From: Manduca sexta
Lineage: Eukaryota; Arthropoda; Insecta; Lepidoptera; Sphingidae
Assembly (NCBI RefSeq): GCF_014839805.1
Contig: NC_051131.1
Coordinates: 8,606,913-8,670,912 of the forward strand
Length of the DNA: 64,000 nucleotides
Direction: 5' to 3'
The number at the start of each line of letters is the position of its first letter. The stretch's first letter is position 1. The position numbers and the translations under genes were made by a program. The notes under the pieces are model-generated. The model was not told the origin of the DNA. It made no database searches and saw nothing but the letters and a program-made list of their open reading frames with translations. Shown here one piece after another: positions 22,701-36,205 of this stretch.

Positions 22701-23362
22701 TAGTAAATACTCCGCTGTTTTTATGTGCAATTTTGTTAGTGTATGACGCGTCTATTTGTAAAATGTCATTGGATGTATTACGCTGTTTTATAGCGTGCTT
22801 ATAGCTTGTAGCGTATATATAAGCCTAGCCTGTTACCAAGCTGATTGGTAGAGGGTACAGTGCGCAAAAACTTGGGCAGCGGTGAGATATATATATATTT
22901 TTGTGTTTGTGGGGAAATCACTGGGGTCCCACATTAGTCCGACCATAAGGCATTACCTCAGATCTCTAACGGAAAAGCTTTGAGAGATAGTGCATTTCCT
23001 CAAAATTAGGGGATGTTCAACGCAACGCTCTAAAATATAGGAGTGCAGGATCAGTGCATTGGTAATAAATTATTGTGCTTAATATTTTTAAGGTGATTTC
23101 GCACTTTTTTTGACTTATATTTGAAAAGATTAAGATTCACGAAATTTGTGATTTTTTTTCCCAGTGGTGTATTTTTTAGCTGGCAGCACTAAAAATGTAT
23201 AGCTATTTGAAAATTTTATGTTGAAGTAAACAAATTACAATTTACTTAACATTTTTTTTTTGGAGTAATTATAATTTGTGGTCTACGATACCTATAAAAT
23301 ACACACTATTACGCACAAACATTGATTTTCATGTTTGTGATTTAAATAAATCATTAAAATGA

Positions 23363-23862
23363 NNNNNNNNNNNNNNNNNNNNNNNNNNNNNNNNNNNNNN
23401 NNNNNNNNNNNNNNNNNNNNNNNNNNNNNNNNNNNNNNNNNNNNNNNNNNNNNNNNNNNNNNNNNNNNNNNNNNNNNNNNNNNNNNNNNNNNNNNNNNNN
23501 NNNNNNNNNNNNNNNNNNNNNNNNNNNNNNNNNNNNNNNNNNNNNNNNNNNNNNNNNNNNNNNNNNNNNNNNNNNNNNNNNNNNNNNNNNNNNNNNNNNN
23601 NNNNNNNNNNNNNNNNNNNNNNNNNNNNNNNNNNNNNNNNNNNNNNNNNNNNNNNNNNNNNNNNNNNNNNNNNNNNNNNNNNNNNNNNNNNNNNNNNNNN
23701 NNNNNNNNNNNNNNNNNNNNNNNNNNNNNNNNNNNNNNNNNNNNNNNNNNNNNNNNNNNNNNNNNNNNNNNNNNNNNNNNNNNNNNNNNNNNNNNNNNNN
23801 NNNNNNNNNNNNNNNNNNNNNNNNNNNNNNNNNNNNNNNNNNNNNNNNNNNNNNNNNNNNNN
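23363..23862. other. Assembly gap (500 N)
   Basis: Exactly 500 unresolved bases, the conventional filler size, so the true distance is unknown. It interrupts the 5' half of the NECAP gene. Confidence 1.
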
Positions 23863-25975
23863 CTAAAGGTGAAGAATTAGTCATGAAATTGGAAGACAAA
23901 ACCACGGGGGAACTTTTCGCCAAGTGCCCCATAGAGAAATACCCAGGGGTAGCTCTCGAAGCAGTAACTGACAGCTCACGATACTTTGTCGTAAAGATTC
24001 AAGATGATGGTGGTAAATATAATTTAGTGTCCACGTAAATGTATTGTATTCGCATGGTGTTGTTATTCACTTTTTTGTAACTACTATTTTATAGGAAGGA
24101 GTGCATACATCGGCCTTGGATTTGGCGACAGGTCCGATTCGTTCGATCTTAATGTTGCATTGCAAGACCACTTCAAGTGGCTCAGGAAAGAGCATGAAAG
24201 TGAACAAAATCCTCAGCAGCAGCTAGACTTAGGTTTTAAAGATGGAGAAACAATCAAAATCAATATGAAGATCACTGTAAGTAAAGAACAATAGTAAGCT
24301 TATGATAAAAATGTGAAAGTTTGTGATACTTCAATGTTTTTAACTCAGTCATGGGTAACAGCAACTGCTCTAGCGAAGGAGCTACAATGTTATGCGACCA
24401 AAAAAAATCTTGCACAGTTTTATGTGGTAGATCAAAAAGACAAAGACTTAACTACTAATACTGCCCAGCCGTCTTATAAGAGAGATATTACTTAGTCAAT
24501 TCACATACAGTTGTGTAATTGTATATTAACATGTTACTTTTTCAATGTATGTGATATGGATATTGCACACATTGTCCCCCTTATTTCAAAAATTATAGTA
24601 TGTAAATAAGTACATGACTCTAGTATAGAAGGCATGGTAAATTTTCAAATGATACATTTATCACATTTGATTACTTATATAATGTTGCAGTCTTGCAGTT
24701 GATAAGTACAATTTCAGACTAAAGTTATATTAGGTAATTGATACATAGTTTAAGTATTTAAGCAAGCTTTAATTTGGCAGGTAACTTTAGTCATTCTAAA
24801 CAAATATAAAATAAAAAGAATTTTAATCAATTACTTATGTTAATTATTAGGTAAAAATATAACTTGTGTGGAGACATTTTTGAAAATTAACTATAAGTTT
24901 TAAAATCATTTTGTCATCCCACATAAAACATGCTGCCTTGAAATCATGTTGATTAATCAACTTAATTGAAATTCTTTTCTATATAAATTAACAGAGGTAT
25001 TTCATATTGAGTTATCAATAATAAATAATCTCTAAAATTGATTTATTGCATTATTGAAATGTGAGAACCAACTGCATCCTCTTGACTCACACGCACATGA
25101 CTCATTGGTCTAATACATGGAAAGTTACTGCTGCATAAATATATAGGTAGAATATTTTCTATATACAAATCTGGATGTTTATTCATCATTTAAATACATA
25201 ATATAATGTATTGCCTCAGAAACAAAATACGCATCACAATGATTCCTGATGGGGCAGCCAAAGGGCACCCACTTTTTGACATGATGTGCATTCTATCCCA
25301 TGATGTGATAGATAATAAGGACAAGCACATTGCCACATTAGGCCACAAACAGACTGAGTGATACTAAGTAGAACAACCCCATATCACTTTGCCCAACCTA
25401 GGATTTGAAAGTGGGATCTTAGAGCAGTGTTGTATTGGACACACAATACAACCATGGTACCAAAGAACAATTTATTACATATGTGACAAGAGTAATTTAA
25501 TTTTTTTTTTTTTCAGAAAAAAGATGGTAATGAAGTAGGTAGACCTCGGCGTGGCGGTCCAGGAATCGGCGGTGGAGGTCTGTTGCCACCTCCCCCTGGT
25601 GGATCTCGCTTGCCACCACCACCATCGCCACAACATGCCCCATCACCATCAGCTGCTTTAGCTCCTACTCCTTCTAATTCTGAATGGGGCGAATTTAATT
25701 CTGCTAGGTAAATAAAATTTATTCATGCAAAATAGTTTTGTCAATAAAAAATTTATTAGAGTTAACATATTTATTTATTATAGATTATTTCATATCCATA
25801 TCCCATATAAAATTTAAATTAAAAAACAATAAACGGTGAATAGTGTCCTTGTCTATTAAGTCACCAAGTTTGATGATCTATATTATAATGATTAAAATAA
25901 TAATTTATATTTTTCAGTGCACCAAGTCAACAGGCTACAACACCAGCGAACCAGCAAAATTGGGTACAATTTTGA
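23863..25975 (+). CDS. NECAP: NECAP endocytic adaptor (5' part missing at gap)
   Basis: NECAP proteins bind the AP-2 clathrin adaptor and regulate endocytic coat assembly. Exons: <23863-24012, 24095-24276, 25517-25707, 25918-25975. Phases 1, 0 and 2 agree and the stop is TGA at 25973. Seen in order: the PH-like PHear domain ([60 protein letters not shown], then FKWLRKE), [14 protein letters not shown], a Gly/Pro-rich linker with [12 protein letters not shown], a WGEFNSA motif, and the C-terminal WVQF. WVQF at the extreme C-terminus and the internal WxxF are the known AP-2 alpha-ear ligands. The first exon(s) coding the start of the PH-like fold are in or before the gap. AATAAA at 26366-26371 is a plausible poly(A) signal. 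Confidence 0.95.
25200..25470 (-). repeat. Diverged SINE-like repeat in NECAP intron
   Basis: The text GGGCACCCACTTTTTGACATG and CCTAGGATTTGAAAGTGGGATC parallels the SINE family at 34170-34360, 39290-39360 and 46990-47200 (shared GGGCACCxACTTTTCGC-like block and a terminal tRNA-like GGATTxGAA). It is a diverged copy in the intron between the second and third visible NECAP exons. Confidence 0.45.
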
Positions 25976-28900
25976 AATGAATTGAGTCTGTAGTTGTGAT
26001 TTGGTGTCAGCATCTAGGATGGCAGTGTGGTGTGTTGCACAAGACTTAAAAATATACTTAATTACTTAGGATTCCCATATTAATTGCTTATGATTGTTTT
26101 TGCTACATACATGTTTCAATGAAACAGTCTGCATCATACTTAGAACAAACTATAGGTACATGTCACATACCTGGGGATACCAGATCACAATATTATATAC
26201 ACAATAATTTAATCCATTGTATTTATTCTATAATCTGTATATGTTGAAATACTAGTATTTATAATTAGATGTATTTACAGTAGGCGATTTTGGCTCTACA
26301 TCTTGTTGTTATTGTATGTTGTTGAAATAATGCATGTGACTATGTGAATAGTTAAAAACCTTTAAAATAAAAATGAAAACCAATATTATATTGTAGATGA
26401 AGTACATACAAACTTACAATATTTCTGCTTATTGAAATTAGATCTGTATTTGGCATTCATGAGATGTACAAATAATAATGAAAGTATAATAAAAATAAGT
26501 AATTATATCTTACATTTTTATTCATTTAAGTACCTTCTTTTTTGTTTGATATTTTAAGAGGTGTACAAAATAATTTAATTCTATCTTTTATTAGTTGTTG
26601 ATTCGTAATATCATAAATATTGGATGCATATAAGAATATATTTTTGTTTAAATTTTCGTAATTCAGTCGTGTAAAATAAATTGTAGATTTCTTTATTCAT
26701 TTTATATATAATATTATTTTTATGTTTATAGTTGTTTATCATATTATTTGTGCTATTTTAATTAGCGGCAGTAATATAATAAAGGCTATGCACAGATATT
26801 TATGAAATAATATTTTTAAGTGGCATACCTTGGAATCATTATAATATATTATCCAATTCGAGCCAGGTTGTTTTAAGAACAATCTGTGTGGCTAAATAAA
26901 ATTGGAATCACCGCATACCCTGTTAGTGCCAAACAACAAAATAATTACAAATCTGCGGACATATAATAAAGTTATTGAAACAATAATTTGTTTCATTGTA
27001 TAATTTTAATATCTGGTGATGTTCATTTGTAAAAGATTTGCAAGGTAAACCGGCGGCAAAAGTTCTTATTTTACTTCCGTCGATTACTTACATTTATAAA
27101 CTACTACAAATAGGTTTATTCGTCGTATTTTTTTATATTTGTTCAGCGAAAATCTTACCCTGTGGTGATTATTTTTGCTATAGATATTGTATAGCTTTGA
27201 AATAGTCTTGGTAGTACTGGTGTAGGACCTTGGACTTCGAAGATGCACAACGGAACTCCAAACAAATACATAGGTTTATTTTATGTGGGGTTCAAAATAG
27301 CTTCCTCATATTTTCAAATAAAATATATTGTTAAACCTTGAACCCGAGATGCAGCAGGGAACTCCTCTACATAAAACAGGATGAGAATGTTCTTTTTTTG
27401 TATTGGGTTCAATTAGATATAGCATAACTCACAAAAAAGATTAATTTGATTTTACAAGAAATTAGTAAAACAAAAGCAATGTAATCTTTTCCGATTCTTG
27501 TTATGTTTGTAATATGCACACCAATGTGCACCATTAGTTAGTCAGTATTTAATTTAAATTGCCAGCTTAAATATTAACAAACAATACTCTTTCGAATATT
27601 TAACGGGGAGTGCTCTGAGGAACTCTGAGATGACACCATGATCTCCGTTTTACTATCGGACCACCCCTTCTCGGAGGAAAGTTCATTCACTTCACATGGA
27701 AACGCCATCTGCCAGCACTGTGCGTTTTCAGAGATCGTGTTTACCACGAACTTGAGCGCTCTGGATTGAACTTTCTCCCACAGTATTTCCTCAGCGTCGA
27801 CTTGTCCTCCTTCAATCGAGGTTTGAAAAATGTTTTTACGGTAGGCAGCGGCTTGGCTGGGCCCACGGGTAACAGTAACCACTTACTATCAGGTGGGCCG
27901 TTGGCTCCTTTGCCTCGGGCAGCAATAAAATAAAATTTATATATACAAAAACAATGTCCAATAAGTTCTGAAAAATGATGCTGATACACGAAAATATAAG
28001 TAGGAAGTTTTATATGACCAGGATTGGTATTTATATGCTCGTTCACTTACGAATCAAATAAGTGCATATAAAGGTAGATAGGTAGTTGGAGATGAAGGTC
28101 TATGTTGGATCGAGACTTACAGATTTATTGCTTATGTTTTTTTCCCAAGTGAGCGCGAAACTTTGCCTTTCTCAGCTCGTTGTAATCCCATAAGATGCTG
28201 TTAAATGTAGACACGATTGCCTGTTTTTATGGTCTCCAAGAAAAAACATTTTTTTATATCAAACTTGGCGCATAGATATTTGTTTTCAGATGTTTAAAAA
28301 AACGGTAAACGCTGGATTCTTCAAAGAATTTACCTTATCATGTTGGGCAATATCACGTTGCATGTCATTATCACCTAAAACTCAGCGTTGGCCATCTTAA
28401 GCGCATTAGGGAAGACTGGGATTCATCCAACGAAAACTATAGAGCTGTCGACCGGAATAGGGTACCGGACTCAATTTTTTTCTTTACTTTTATCAAATAT
28501 TTACATAATATAAATTATAACACAGAAGGAATTTTTAAAATCCGGTAAAAAATCAACAAGTTATAAGTCTTTGAATTTCGGTGGAAGGGGTAATTAACAA
28601 GAAACAGAAAAGAGACGAAATATCCACATGTGACGTCATCGGGAATTACGACGCGTGTGAAAGAAAGAGATGAAGCGATATCCCCACATCGCGCCCACTT
28701 CTGCACGTTACAATATTTTAAATATGAATTACTCGCTCATTTTTTAACCAATTTTTATGCAGTTTTCGCAGGAGTGCTTCTTTTTCGTATTATTAACCAT
28801 TATATATAGAATAATGGACAAAATCAAGCATAGGCCGGTCCCCTATTGGGAACCTTGGTTACCATCGTAATCTCCGTATAAGTAGTTAAAATAAGGTGAT

Positions 28901-31900
28901 TTTTATAGGTTAATAAGTAAAAAGTAGCCGTTGTAATTTTAACCATTTCTACGTGTTTGCACGCATATAACTTGTTATCCACCAAGATACTCCCCGAAAT
29001 AAACATCGCATTATGTACTTATCTTTAAGTAAGAGGAGGTGTTAAAGCGTATTATGTTATATGATAGGGCAGCACTTATTGAAGTAAGTATATAGAGTTT
29101 ACTCGTGTGACAAATTTCATTTAAAATCAGCGATTTACGCCTTCTAATAAACCTTATGCCGACACCGAAGGTAGGCACATCACAAGGTCCGCTTTCTGCT
29201 CGTTATTTTTTATTTTTACTACTTAAGTAAGAACACAACATCAGGTGCAGTTAAGTACCTAATTTTATCATGCGACAGTAAAAAATACCAGAATTAATCA
29301 AAGTGCTGATCGACACTACGTTAGAAGAATTGTATCGTGGGTATCAGGCATATCGATTTTTTCCCAGAATCAGTGACGTAGCTAAGTAAGCCAGGGCCCG
29401 TTTCAAAAGAAATGGAAGCCCCCATTTTCATGCTAATGAATGACGAAACGAAAATTTTGGGGAATCTCCCACATATTTAGATTTTCTTTCGACTGAAATA
29501 CTATGAAGTCGTGTTGCAAACTTTTTTATGTTCATGGAGAAAGTGCGTTTTAAAACCTCCTACCCCCCAACCTCCAGGGACGATGTGTACTGCTATCACC
29601 GGCTTTACGACCCGGCTGCAGCCTATTTATATTTAAGTGAAGTCCACCTCTTATATTTTCTTGAAGTAAGATTTTTTTTTTGTAAAGCTTTAATAGTCAC
29701 GGTCTGGAGTCCCTTGATCTCTTAACATAGTCCTACGGTAGCTATGCAAGCAGGTAAAGGTCTACTATTCAGAATAAAAAACACCTTCGTTTGGTATCTA
29801 TTTGATTCAATCAATATATATAGTAAACTTAAAGAAACTATGTTATAAGTGTTATTTACGGCGTGAAATTGAATACGACAACCAACTTATTGTGATTTAG
29901 ATGATCTCAGAGTTATTGTGTTGAAGAAAATGAAAATGTTTCCACAAAAGCCAGCGCTTACAGGCGAGCGCTTCGAGTTCTGGTTTTGCTGCATAAGTGT
30001 ATTTTATTTTGTTTTTCATACTCGAACACTGCACTGGATTTCATTTGCGCGTATTCGCTGCAGATTTACATTCTGGTTTTAATAATGTACGTGTGCTTGA
30101 TATAATAGATGTTTGTATTTTTTATTTTAAACTACATCTATTGTCATTTTGCTTTTTTTTTTAAGGAAATCATAGTTGAGAAATTCTATAAATGAAAAAA
30201 ATATAAATTGGACCCTGCTGATCTTTATGGAATAATATTTTGTTAATAAATTTATTTATTTGTACTGACGGGGTAGCTCACAATATGATATTATGTGAAA
30301 TTTTGAACATACACAATAATTGCTTTTTTTTCTCATTCAGTTCATGAATATATTTATGTTTTTTTTAATTTAATGGTCGACTAAAAATATATAGTTCTGT
30401 TACGTCTAAAATCGATTTATTGATGTCACATTTCCTATAAGTTTTTGAATTAATATTTTTTGCAATTTCTGACCTTAAAAGGACTCAAACTTACCTAATG
30501 GTCCCATAGAGTTTTTTGATCCTTATAAGCAACAGGATCGATTGTCAACAAAAAAAGTTATACATAAATTAACCATAATCTTGCCGACTGTACTTAATAT
30601 TTTTCAAAATCTGTCAATGCAGATCCACACACCTTAAAAAATTACCTAAGAAAGGTTTCTGATAGTTGCCCTAACCACCCGTCTCAAAAATCCACTCTGT
30701 ATATAAACACAAACTATAAAAAGGTATTATAAAAAATACAACACTTTAATCATACCAGAATCACTAACCAATATCATTTTTCACGCCTCACAGACTGTTT
30801 TGATACTTGTTGGCCATTGGTGTGCAAGTTTTCGCTTTTGTCGCTATCAAAACGTCTCGAACCATCAATAACTCGATTCTAGATAACTCTACTATAGATA
30901 TGTATTCACCATAGGTCATAGACGAGCCGGTATATATAGCTATATATTACTATCATATTAGTGATGGTAATGTATACATTATACTGTGTATACCTACCGG
31001 CTGGGCTAAGCCGGTCTATTTTCAAACAGATTTGAATCGCAATAAAATCTACACGTATATTATTGGATACATATTTTTATTGCTTTAGTAGGCAAATGAG
31101 CTAGCGGTCCGCCTGATGGTAAGCAGTATCTAACGCCCATGGACTTCGCAATGCCAAAGGTACAGCCAAGCCGTTGCCTACATGGATTAATAGAAGGTTT
31201 CGTTACATAATGATAAAATTCATTGAACTGTTTCACACTGAAATGGCATAGAATTTAAATTTCCTTTAAATATTCTACTAAACATAGAAATGCCATTACG
31301 TCTGGAATAACGCACGGAAAGCGGAAAGTGTGTCGTGCATTTTAATAAGGTTAAAAAAATTAAGCGTAATAGACCAAGATTTTCTGGTATATTTTATCTT
31401 AGATAGGTAATGTGGGATCGATTTATGAATCTTGATTAATAATAACTTGTTTTCTGCCACTGAGTACTAAAATTAAATAAAATTAGTACCACAAACGTCA
31501 TAATAACATATTTCTTCCATGTTTAAGGGAAGACTATCATTAAATTATTTTGAAGATTGCCAGACGTTTCTTCATCTACCTTTTTACCTTTACATGATTA
31601 GTAAGATTATAAATTTGTCTGGTTTTATGGAAGTACCAATCATTGGTAATTATTCTAACAAATTTTTAAAAAGCTATATTAAGTATTATTATTATTATTA
31701 TTTGGTGAAAATTTGCCGATGGAGTATTTGAGATGGAGAAAAAATGAGAATTCGCATCGCGATTGAATTTTTAATTTGGAACATTTAGGAATATACATAA
31801 GGAGTTTAAGGTACTCAAAATCCCAGTTTGGACACATAATTGCATACTTGTTACTATATGTATAAACAACAATTGTCTGTGATGGTTTAATATCGTTATA

Positions 31901-33077
31901 TCCCCGGGAGATGTCGGGAACGAGAATTACTCAAATGTCAAGAACTTGCATAAACATGAGGTGTGCAATCTCAAAGATTATGCTTCACAGTGAAGTAGGT
32001 ATGCATAAATAGAACGTGGGTGTATAACATGATAGCATGCACAAGTCTAATTAGTTGGAATATTCTATTACATGTTTGTAAATAAAGTTTCGAGAACCGG
32101 AAACTTTATTTACTACCGGAATATTACTATTAGAACCGGAAACTACCGGAAGTTCTAATTTGCCCAAGATAATATTCTTAATATTTACTTCATAAGGCCA
32201 AAGGTCTAGCTTAAAAAAATGTAATAGGTATTGTATAGGATGGATTGGAAATTGGATTATATTCTCTGTAGCATACATGCTAATTTCGACGTATTGATTG
32301 ACACACATTTTTTATCCGCCAAATGATGAAATGGATAGGAAGGTATAGTATTAGTATACCTAATCTGATATAGTCTGTTCGTCACTTTCACTCCTGTCTG
32401 AAAAGTTTAATTTTTTTGTTGTAGAAATTACTTTTATATAAGTTACGGACGTTTATGTAGTGAACACATACGTTAAAACAATACTGTTGATCATGATAAG
32501 AGTTTACAAAAAGCCTTCATCAGTTACGCGAACGTGCTGCAATACCACGACGATATCTATAAGCATAAGCCACAAAGTGCAGTTTATAAGATTAAAAAAA
32601 ATGGCTCTCATCGGCTATCAATCACCGCACCGGCTCCTATTCAGTCTTCATTCATGTATGTATCGATTAGCCGGTTTCCTAGACGTCACTCGTATGGGTT
32701 AGACACCTGTCTCGGCGCCAACGAGTGAGAAATTGACTATCAGCCCTTTACAGTTCTTGAAAGGCATTTCTGTCTTAAAATTTTGTGTGACAGTTGATTC
32801 ATTTAATATTAACATCTCACACAATTCAATTAATTATATTAGCTTGACGCGTGACAAGAATAAAAAAAACTTGAAATACGCATACAAGTCAAAGATGAGA
32901 GCTAAGCACGAGTAGAGTCGATCGTCAGTTTTTCTGATTCATCGGATAGTGACATCACTTCCTGACCCATTAAATTAGTTCTAGATTAAATCAAATTGAT
33001 TTCTTAGTTTAAGTATGTGGTAAGAACTTATCGATACTGTCATAAGGTCTTGGTCTATATAATCCAAATATTATTTA
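25976..33077. other. Gene-poor stretch with repeat remnants
   Basis: NECAP 3' UTR at the left. Beyond it I recognise no gene. Noted pieces: a GC-richer segment 27590-27930 open in two minus-strand frames and ending in a dispersed-repeat text (TATCAGGTGGGCCGTTGGCTCC); a segment 28620-28710 resembling a dispersed repeat (GACGTCATCGGGAATTACGACG); possible transposon-end text CAGTGACGTAGCTA at about 29371; a short ATT microsatellite at about 31687; and a small cluster of ACCGGAAACT words at 32096-32150. Confidence 0.4.
31080..31210 (+). repeat. Dispersed lepidopteran-type repeat fragment
   Basis: The blocks GCAAATGAGCTAGCGGTCCG and GCCTGATGGTAAGCAGTATC, then AACGCCCATGGAC and GCCGTTGCCTAC, are familiar from many dispersed copies in Lepidoptera. 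The class (SINE or LINE 3' end) is not decidable here. Confidence 0.55.
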
Positions 33078-33705
33078 CTAGCTTTTGCCCACGGCTCCGC
33101 CCGCGTTATAAGTAAAGTTTTTCAGGCTAAAGTTTTCCGTTATAAAAATAGTAGTTTCCCGGGAGCCTATGTTCTTCCCAGGGTCTCAAACCGTCTCCAT
33201 ACCAAATTTCATCTTAATACGTTCGGTAGTTTTTGAGTTTAACACGTTCAGACAGACAGATGCAGCGGGGGGACTTTGTTTTATAATATATTTTTTTAGA
33301 ACTTTTAAAGTCGAACAATCCCGTCATACATCATTTTAACCGTTTACGCAGCGCAGGCAACGGAAGCTCTCAAAACTTATAATTTTCCCCGTTTTTGCAA
33401 CATGTTTCATTACTGCTCCGCTCCTATTGGTCATAGCGTGATGATATATAGCCTATAGCACTCCACGAATAAAGGGCTATCCAACACAAAAAGAATTTTT
33501 CAGTTTGGACCGGTAGTTCCTGAGATTAGCTATTACTGCTCCGCTCCTATTGGGTATAGCGTGATGATATATAGCCTATAGCACTCCACGAACAAAGGGC
33601 TATCCAACGCAAAAAGAATTTTTCGGTTTGGACCGGTAATTCCTGAGATTAGCGCGTTCAAACAAACAAACAAACAAACTCTTCAACTTTATATAATAGT
33701 ATAGA
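33078..33705 (-). mobile_element. Helitron-like element with internal tandem duplication
   Basis: On the minus strand the element starts TCTATACTATTATATAAAG and ends AAAAGCTAG, and it sits between a flanking A and T, as expected for Helitrons (5' TC, 3' CTRR, A^T insertion, no target duplication). It has no coding capacity. Inside, a 123-bp unit is tandemly duplicated (33411-33533 and 33534-33656; both begin TACTGCTCCGCTCCTATTGG) with few differences. The 5' end holds several GTTT repeats. Confidence 0.7.
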
Positions 33706-34169
33706 TTAAATTAATACCCAAAACAGATTACAATCAAAAACTGAATTATGTTTGGTATTATACGTGTGTTAAAACTACGATAGTGAAAATGATCTCAATG
33801 CTTCATATTGAAATATAACCGTAATCAAAAGACTTTCTTTAGTACACGCCTATAACGATTTCAGTATTTTATTTAAAATAGTTTTATCGAATTTATTGTT
33901 CCGTGAACGATTGTGGGGATCAGCTTCGGCATGTATTTTCATATTTCAATAGACATAAAGGTTTTCATAAGCCTCTGATTGTATTCGGGACCATTAATCG
34001 TACTATTGTGCGATCGGACATCTTTTTAATATCATGAAAATATTTAGTTACCGATATTACACACTTTTTAACAGAATTTGCAATGAATACAAGAAACTAA
34101 CCCGCAATATTATAAAATTCTAAGTATAATATTTTATTTATTTTACTGTCTCGATACTGTAGTTTTATT

Positions 34170-34360
34170 ACGGTACGACGCTAGTCTCAGGTTCGATCCC
34201 CGGGTCGAGAACAGTGATTTTGAGTTTTGTGCCGAAAATTGCGAATGGCTCACAGCCTATCACATCATAGGATGGAACACGCACGGAAAATATGTACAAT
34301 TAGTTGCGCCTCTGCCTATCCCGGCGGGGATTAAAGGCGTGTGTGTGTTTTCTAAGATTT
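34170..34360 (+). repeat. tRNA-derived SINE
   Basis: Contains a near-perfect RNA polymerase III B box (GGTTCGATCCCC at about 34191-34202) preceded by a tRNA-like A-box region, then a non-tRNA body (GCGAATGGCTCACAGCCTAT, GATGGAACACGCACGG) and an end GGCGGGGATTAAAGGCGTG with a GT-rich tail. A family relation with 39290 and 46990 copies in the opposite orientation is likely (ATCACGCxTTTxTCCxCGAAG is the reverse complement of that end). Confidence 0.65.
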
Positions 34361-34847
34361 TAATACTTATTGATTAAAACCATTGATAATGTAATAAAGT
34401 GACTTCTATAAGTAAAAAGAGCTCGTAATTGAAACACTTTGTTGTTTACATTCTGTTTAAAAATTCTATTGTAATACCCTCCAGGCGACGCGACGTGTAT
34501 TCTATTTTTAAATTTGCTGTGTACATAATTTATCTTTTATTTGTTTGCTTAAAACTGTAGGTAGTAAATTAAATTGGAGAGAACCAATGTGTCCTGAGAG
34601 TTGAGACCCTTTGGTTAATGGGGTGTAAGCCTTGCGAGTAACGACATTTTCGCTAAACTATTGTTTAATTAGTCTTCGTTTACGATTGATTGCGCTTGGT
34701 CGCTTACCCGTCTAACATTACATTTAGACTTTCTCTTCAATATAGTTTTATCGTTACCATACAATAAAGTTGTTAAGGGTTGTATCCTGAACATAAAAAA
34801 ATATTTTGTTATGCTTATTACTCAATTTACGTTTAGCTTATATAATA

Positions 34848-35020
34848 CTAGTCTTTGCTCGCGGCATGGCCCAAGTCTTCGGGATAAAATTTCAGCTATA
34901 TATTTTGCCAGGATAAAGGTAGCCTTTTTTATTCCTATGTTCTCAAAATATCTACATACCAAATTTAATCGAAATTCGGTAGTTTTTAAATATATCGCGT
35001 GAAGACAGACTTTATCGCGG
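34848..35020 (-). mobile_element. Truncated Helitron-like copy
   Basis: Begins, on the plus strand, with ACTAGTCTTTGCTCGCGGC, the same inverted CTAG end and following GC-rich word as the 33078 and 38353 copies. It then shows the shared TACCAAATTTxATC and GGTAGTTTTTxA blocks. The TCTATACT end was not found. Confidence 0.55.
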
Positions 35021-36099
35021 AAAACTCTGTTAAAAGCTATGTAAGGAAAAATAAGGCTAACAACGCAAAAATATACCATGTAATTCCATCAAAGACTGTA
35101 TTCAGGAAAAAAAATCACATCAATAACTAGAATGATAAACGATGCTTTGACGTTTTGTAGAATATGTAATTTTGCCACCTGTTATCAGTATGGTTGAAAA
35201 AACCCACCCCACAGATCCCTTTAATGACCTATTGGTTATAGTAAGGGGTTGATGTCCTGACCCGTATTTGCTTGGGTAGTTTTTATTGAAAGCCTTGGAA
35301 AGATATTAGTATAAATTTTGATGGATGGCGAAAAATAAATATCCTTGTATATATGTAGCAAAGTATTGCCATTTGCGAGAGTTTATAACGGTTAAGAAGG
35401 GTGGCGTGGGACGGAATTGTTTGCGTCAAGTAACAGACCGCTGCGGGTTTTATATTACTCACATTTTCGTGCATTTAATGCCTATCCCATTGGTTTTATG
35501 TATTTCCTTTTAAGATGCCATACGTTTTATCGTAGGTTACATAGATTTATTTATATACTTAATGCTGACTTGAAGTTGACTTTTCAATTAAGCCCAAGAA
35601 ATTGTTCACTGTTTACATTAAATTTACGAAGGGATTTACGAACCATATAAGTTGATGTATATACAAGAATGTTTTGTCAAGTTTCGTAAACTTTAAATAT
35701 AGTTTATGTTTGTGTCTTTTATAAAAGTTTTTGGGTGCGCAGATGTGGTCCGACATGGCCGTGTGTTAACAATGTTTTCCATAAACTGTCAGCGGCCGGT
35801 CACCGCGCGGCTAGATTAATGGCCCAATCTAATTTTCATGATATGCCACCGCCTACCTTTTGCGTTTTCGAGCGTATAGTGAAATATTTCCGTAATTTCT
35901 GTGTTTATGTATCATTCGGCGTTGTTTTGAGAGTTGTTGCATAAGTACAATCTAGTCTTATTACAGAGACTATCGGAGATGACTGCATTTGTGGTGTAAT
36001 TGTACACAGTACGAATACAACTACCCCAAAAATAATTGTGATTAAGATTTTCCTTCGTAAAAATTACTCATTCGCTGTTCGTAGTTAGGACGTTGGTGA

Positions 36100-36205
36100 T
36101 GTGCTATTCCCGTGCCTCAAAAAGCACGTAAAGCCGTTGGTCCTGCGCCTGATCCCTCTCCGGGCATGTCGGTCATCGGATTGCCGTCACACCAGACATA
36201 GGAAT
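36100..36205 (+). repeat. Dispersed repeat, copy 1 of an inverted pair
   Basis: Shares a GC-rich text with 48075-48170 in opposite orientation: AAAGCCGTTGGTCCTGCGCC, TGATC(C)TCTCC(G)GG, CATGTC, and a GGATTGCCGTC-like end. The class is unknown. Confidence 0.55.

Noticed and set aside
23354..23932. Long frames spanning the run of N
   Set aside because: They are produced by unresolved bases and carry no information.
27574..28046. Two overlapping minus-strand open frames of about 100 codons
   Set aside because: No domain is recognisable, both frames are open over the same GC-richer patch, and the end carries dispersed-repeat text. More likely a repeat fragment than a gene.
29371..29745. Possible transposon with CAGTGACGTAGCTA end
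   Set aside because: A matching inverted end and target duplication were not found on the right, so boundaries cannot be supported.
31687..31702. ATT microsatellite
   Set aside because: Too short to be of note beyond a mention.
34185..34205. tRNA gene suggested by GGTTCGATCCCC
   Set aside because: Only the B box is good; no acceptor or anticodon stem pairs around it. The flanking body is shared with other dispersed copies, so it is a SINE.
35735..35944. 69-codon plus-strand open frame
   Set aside because: No motif, no ATG context or splice support; length is within chance for this composition.
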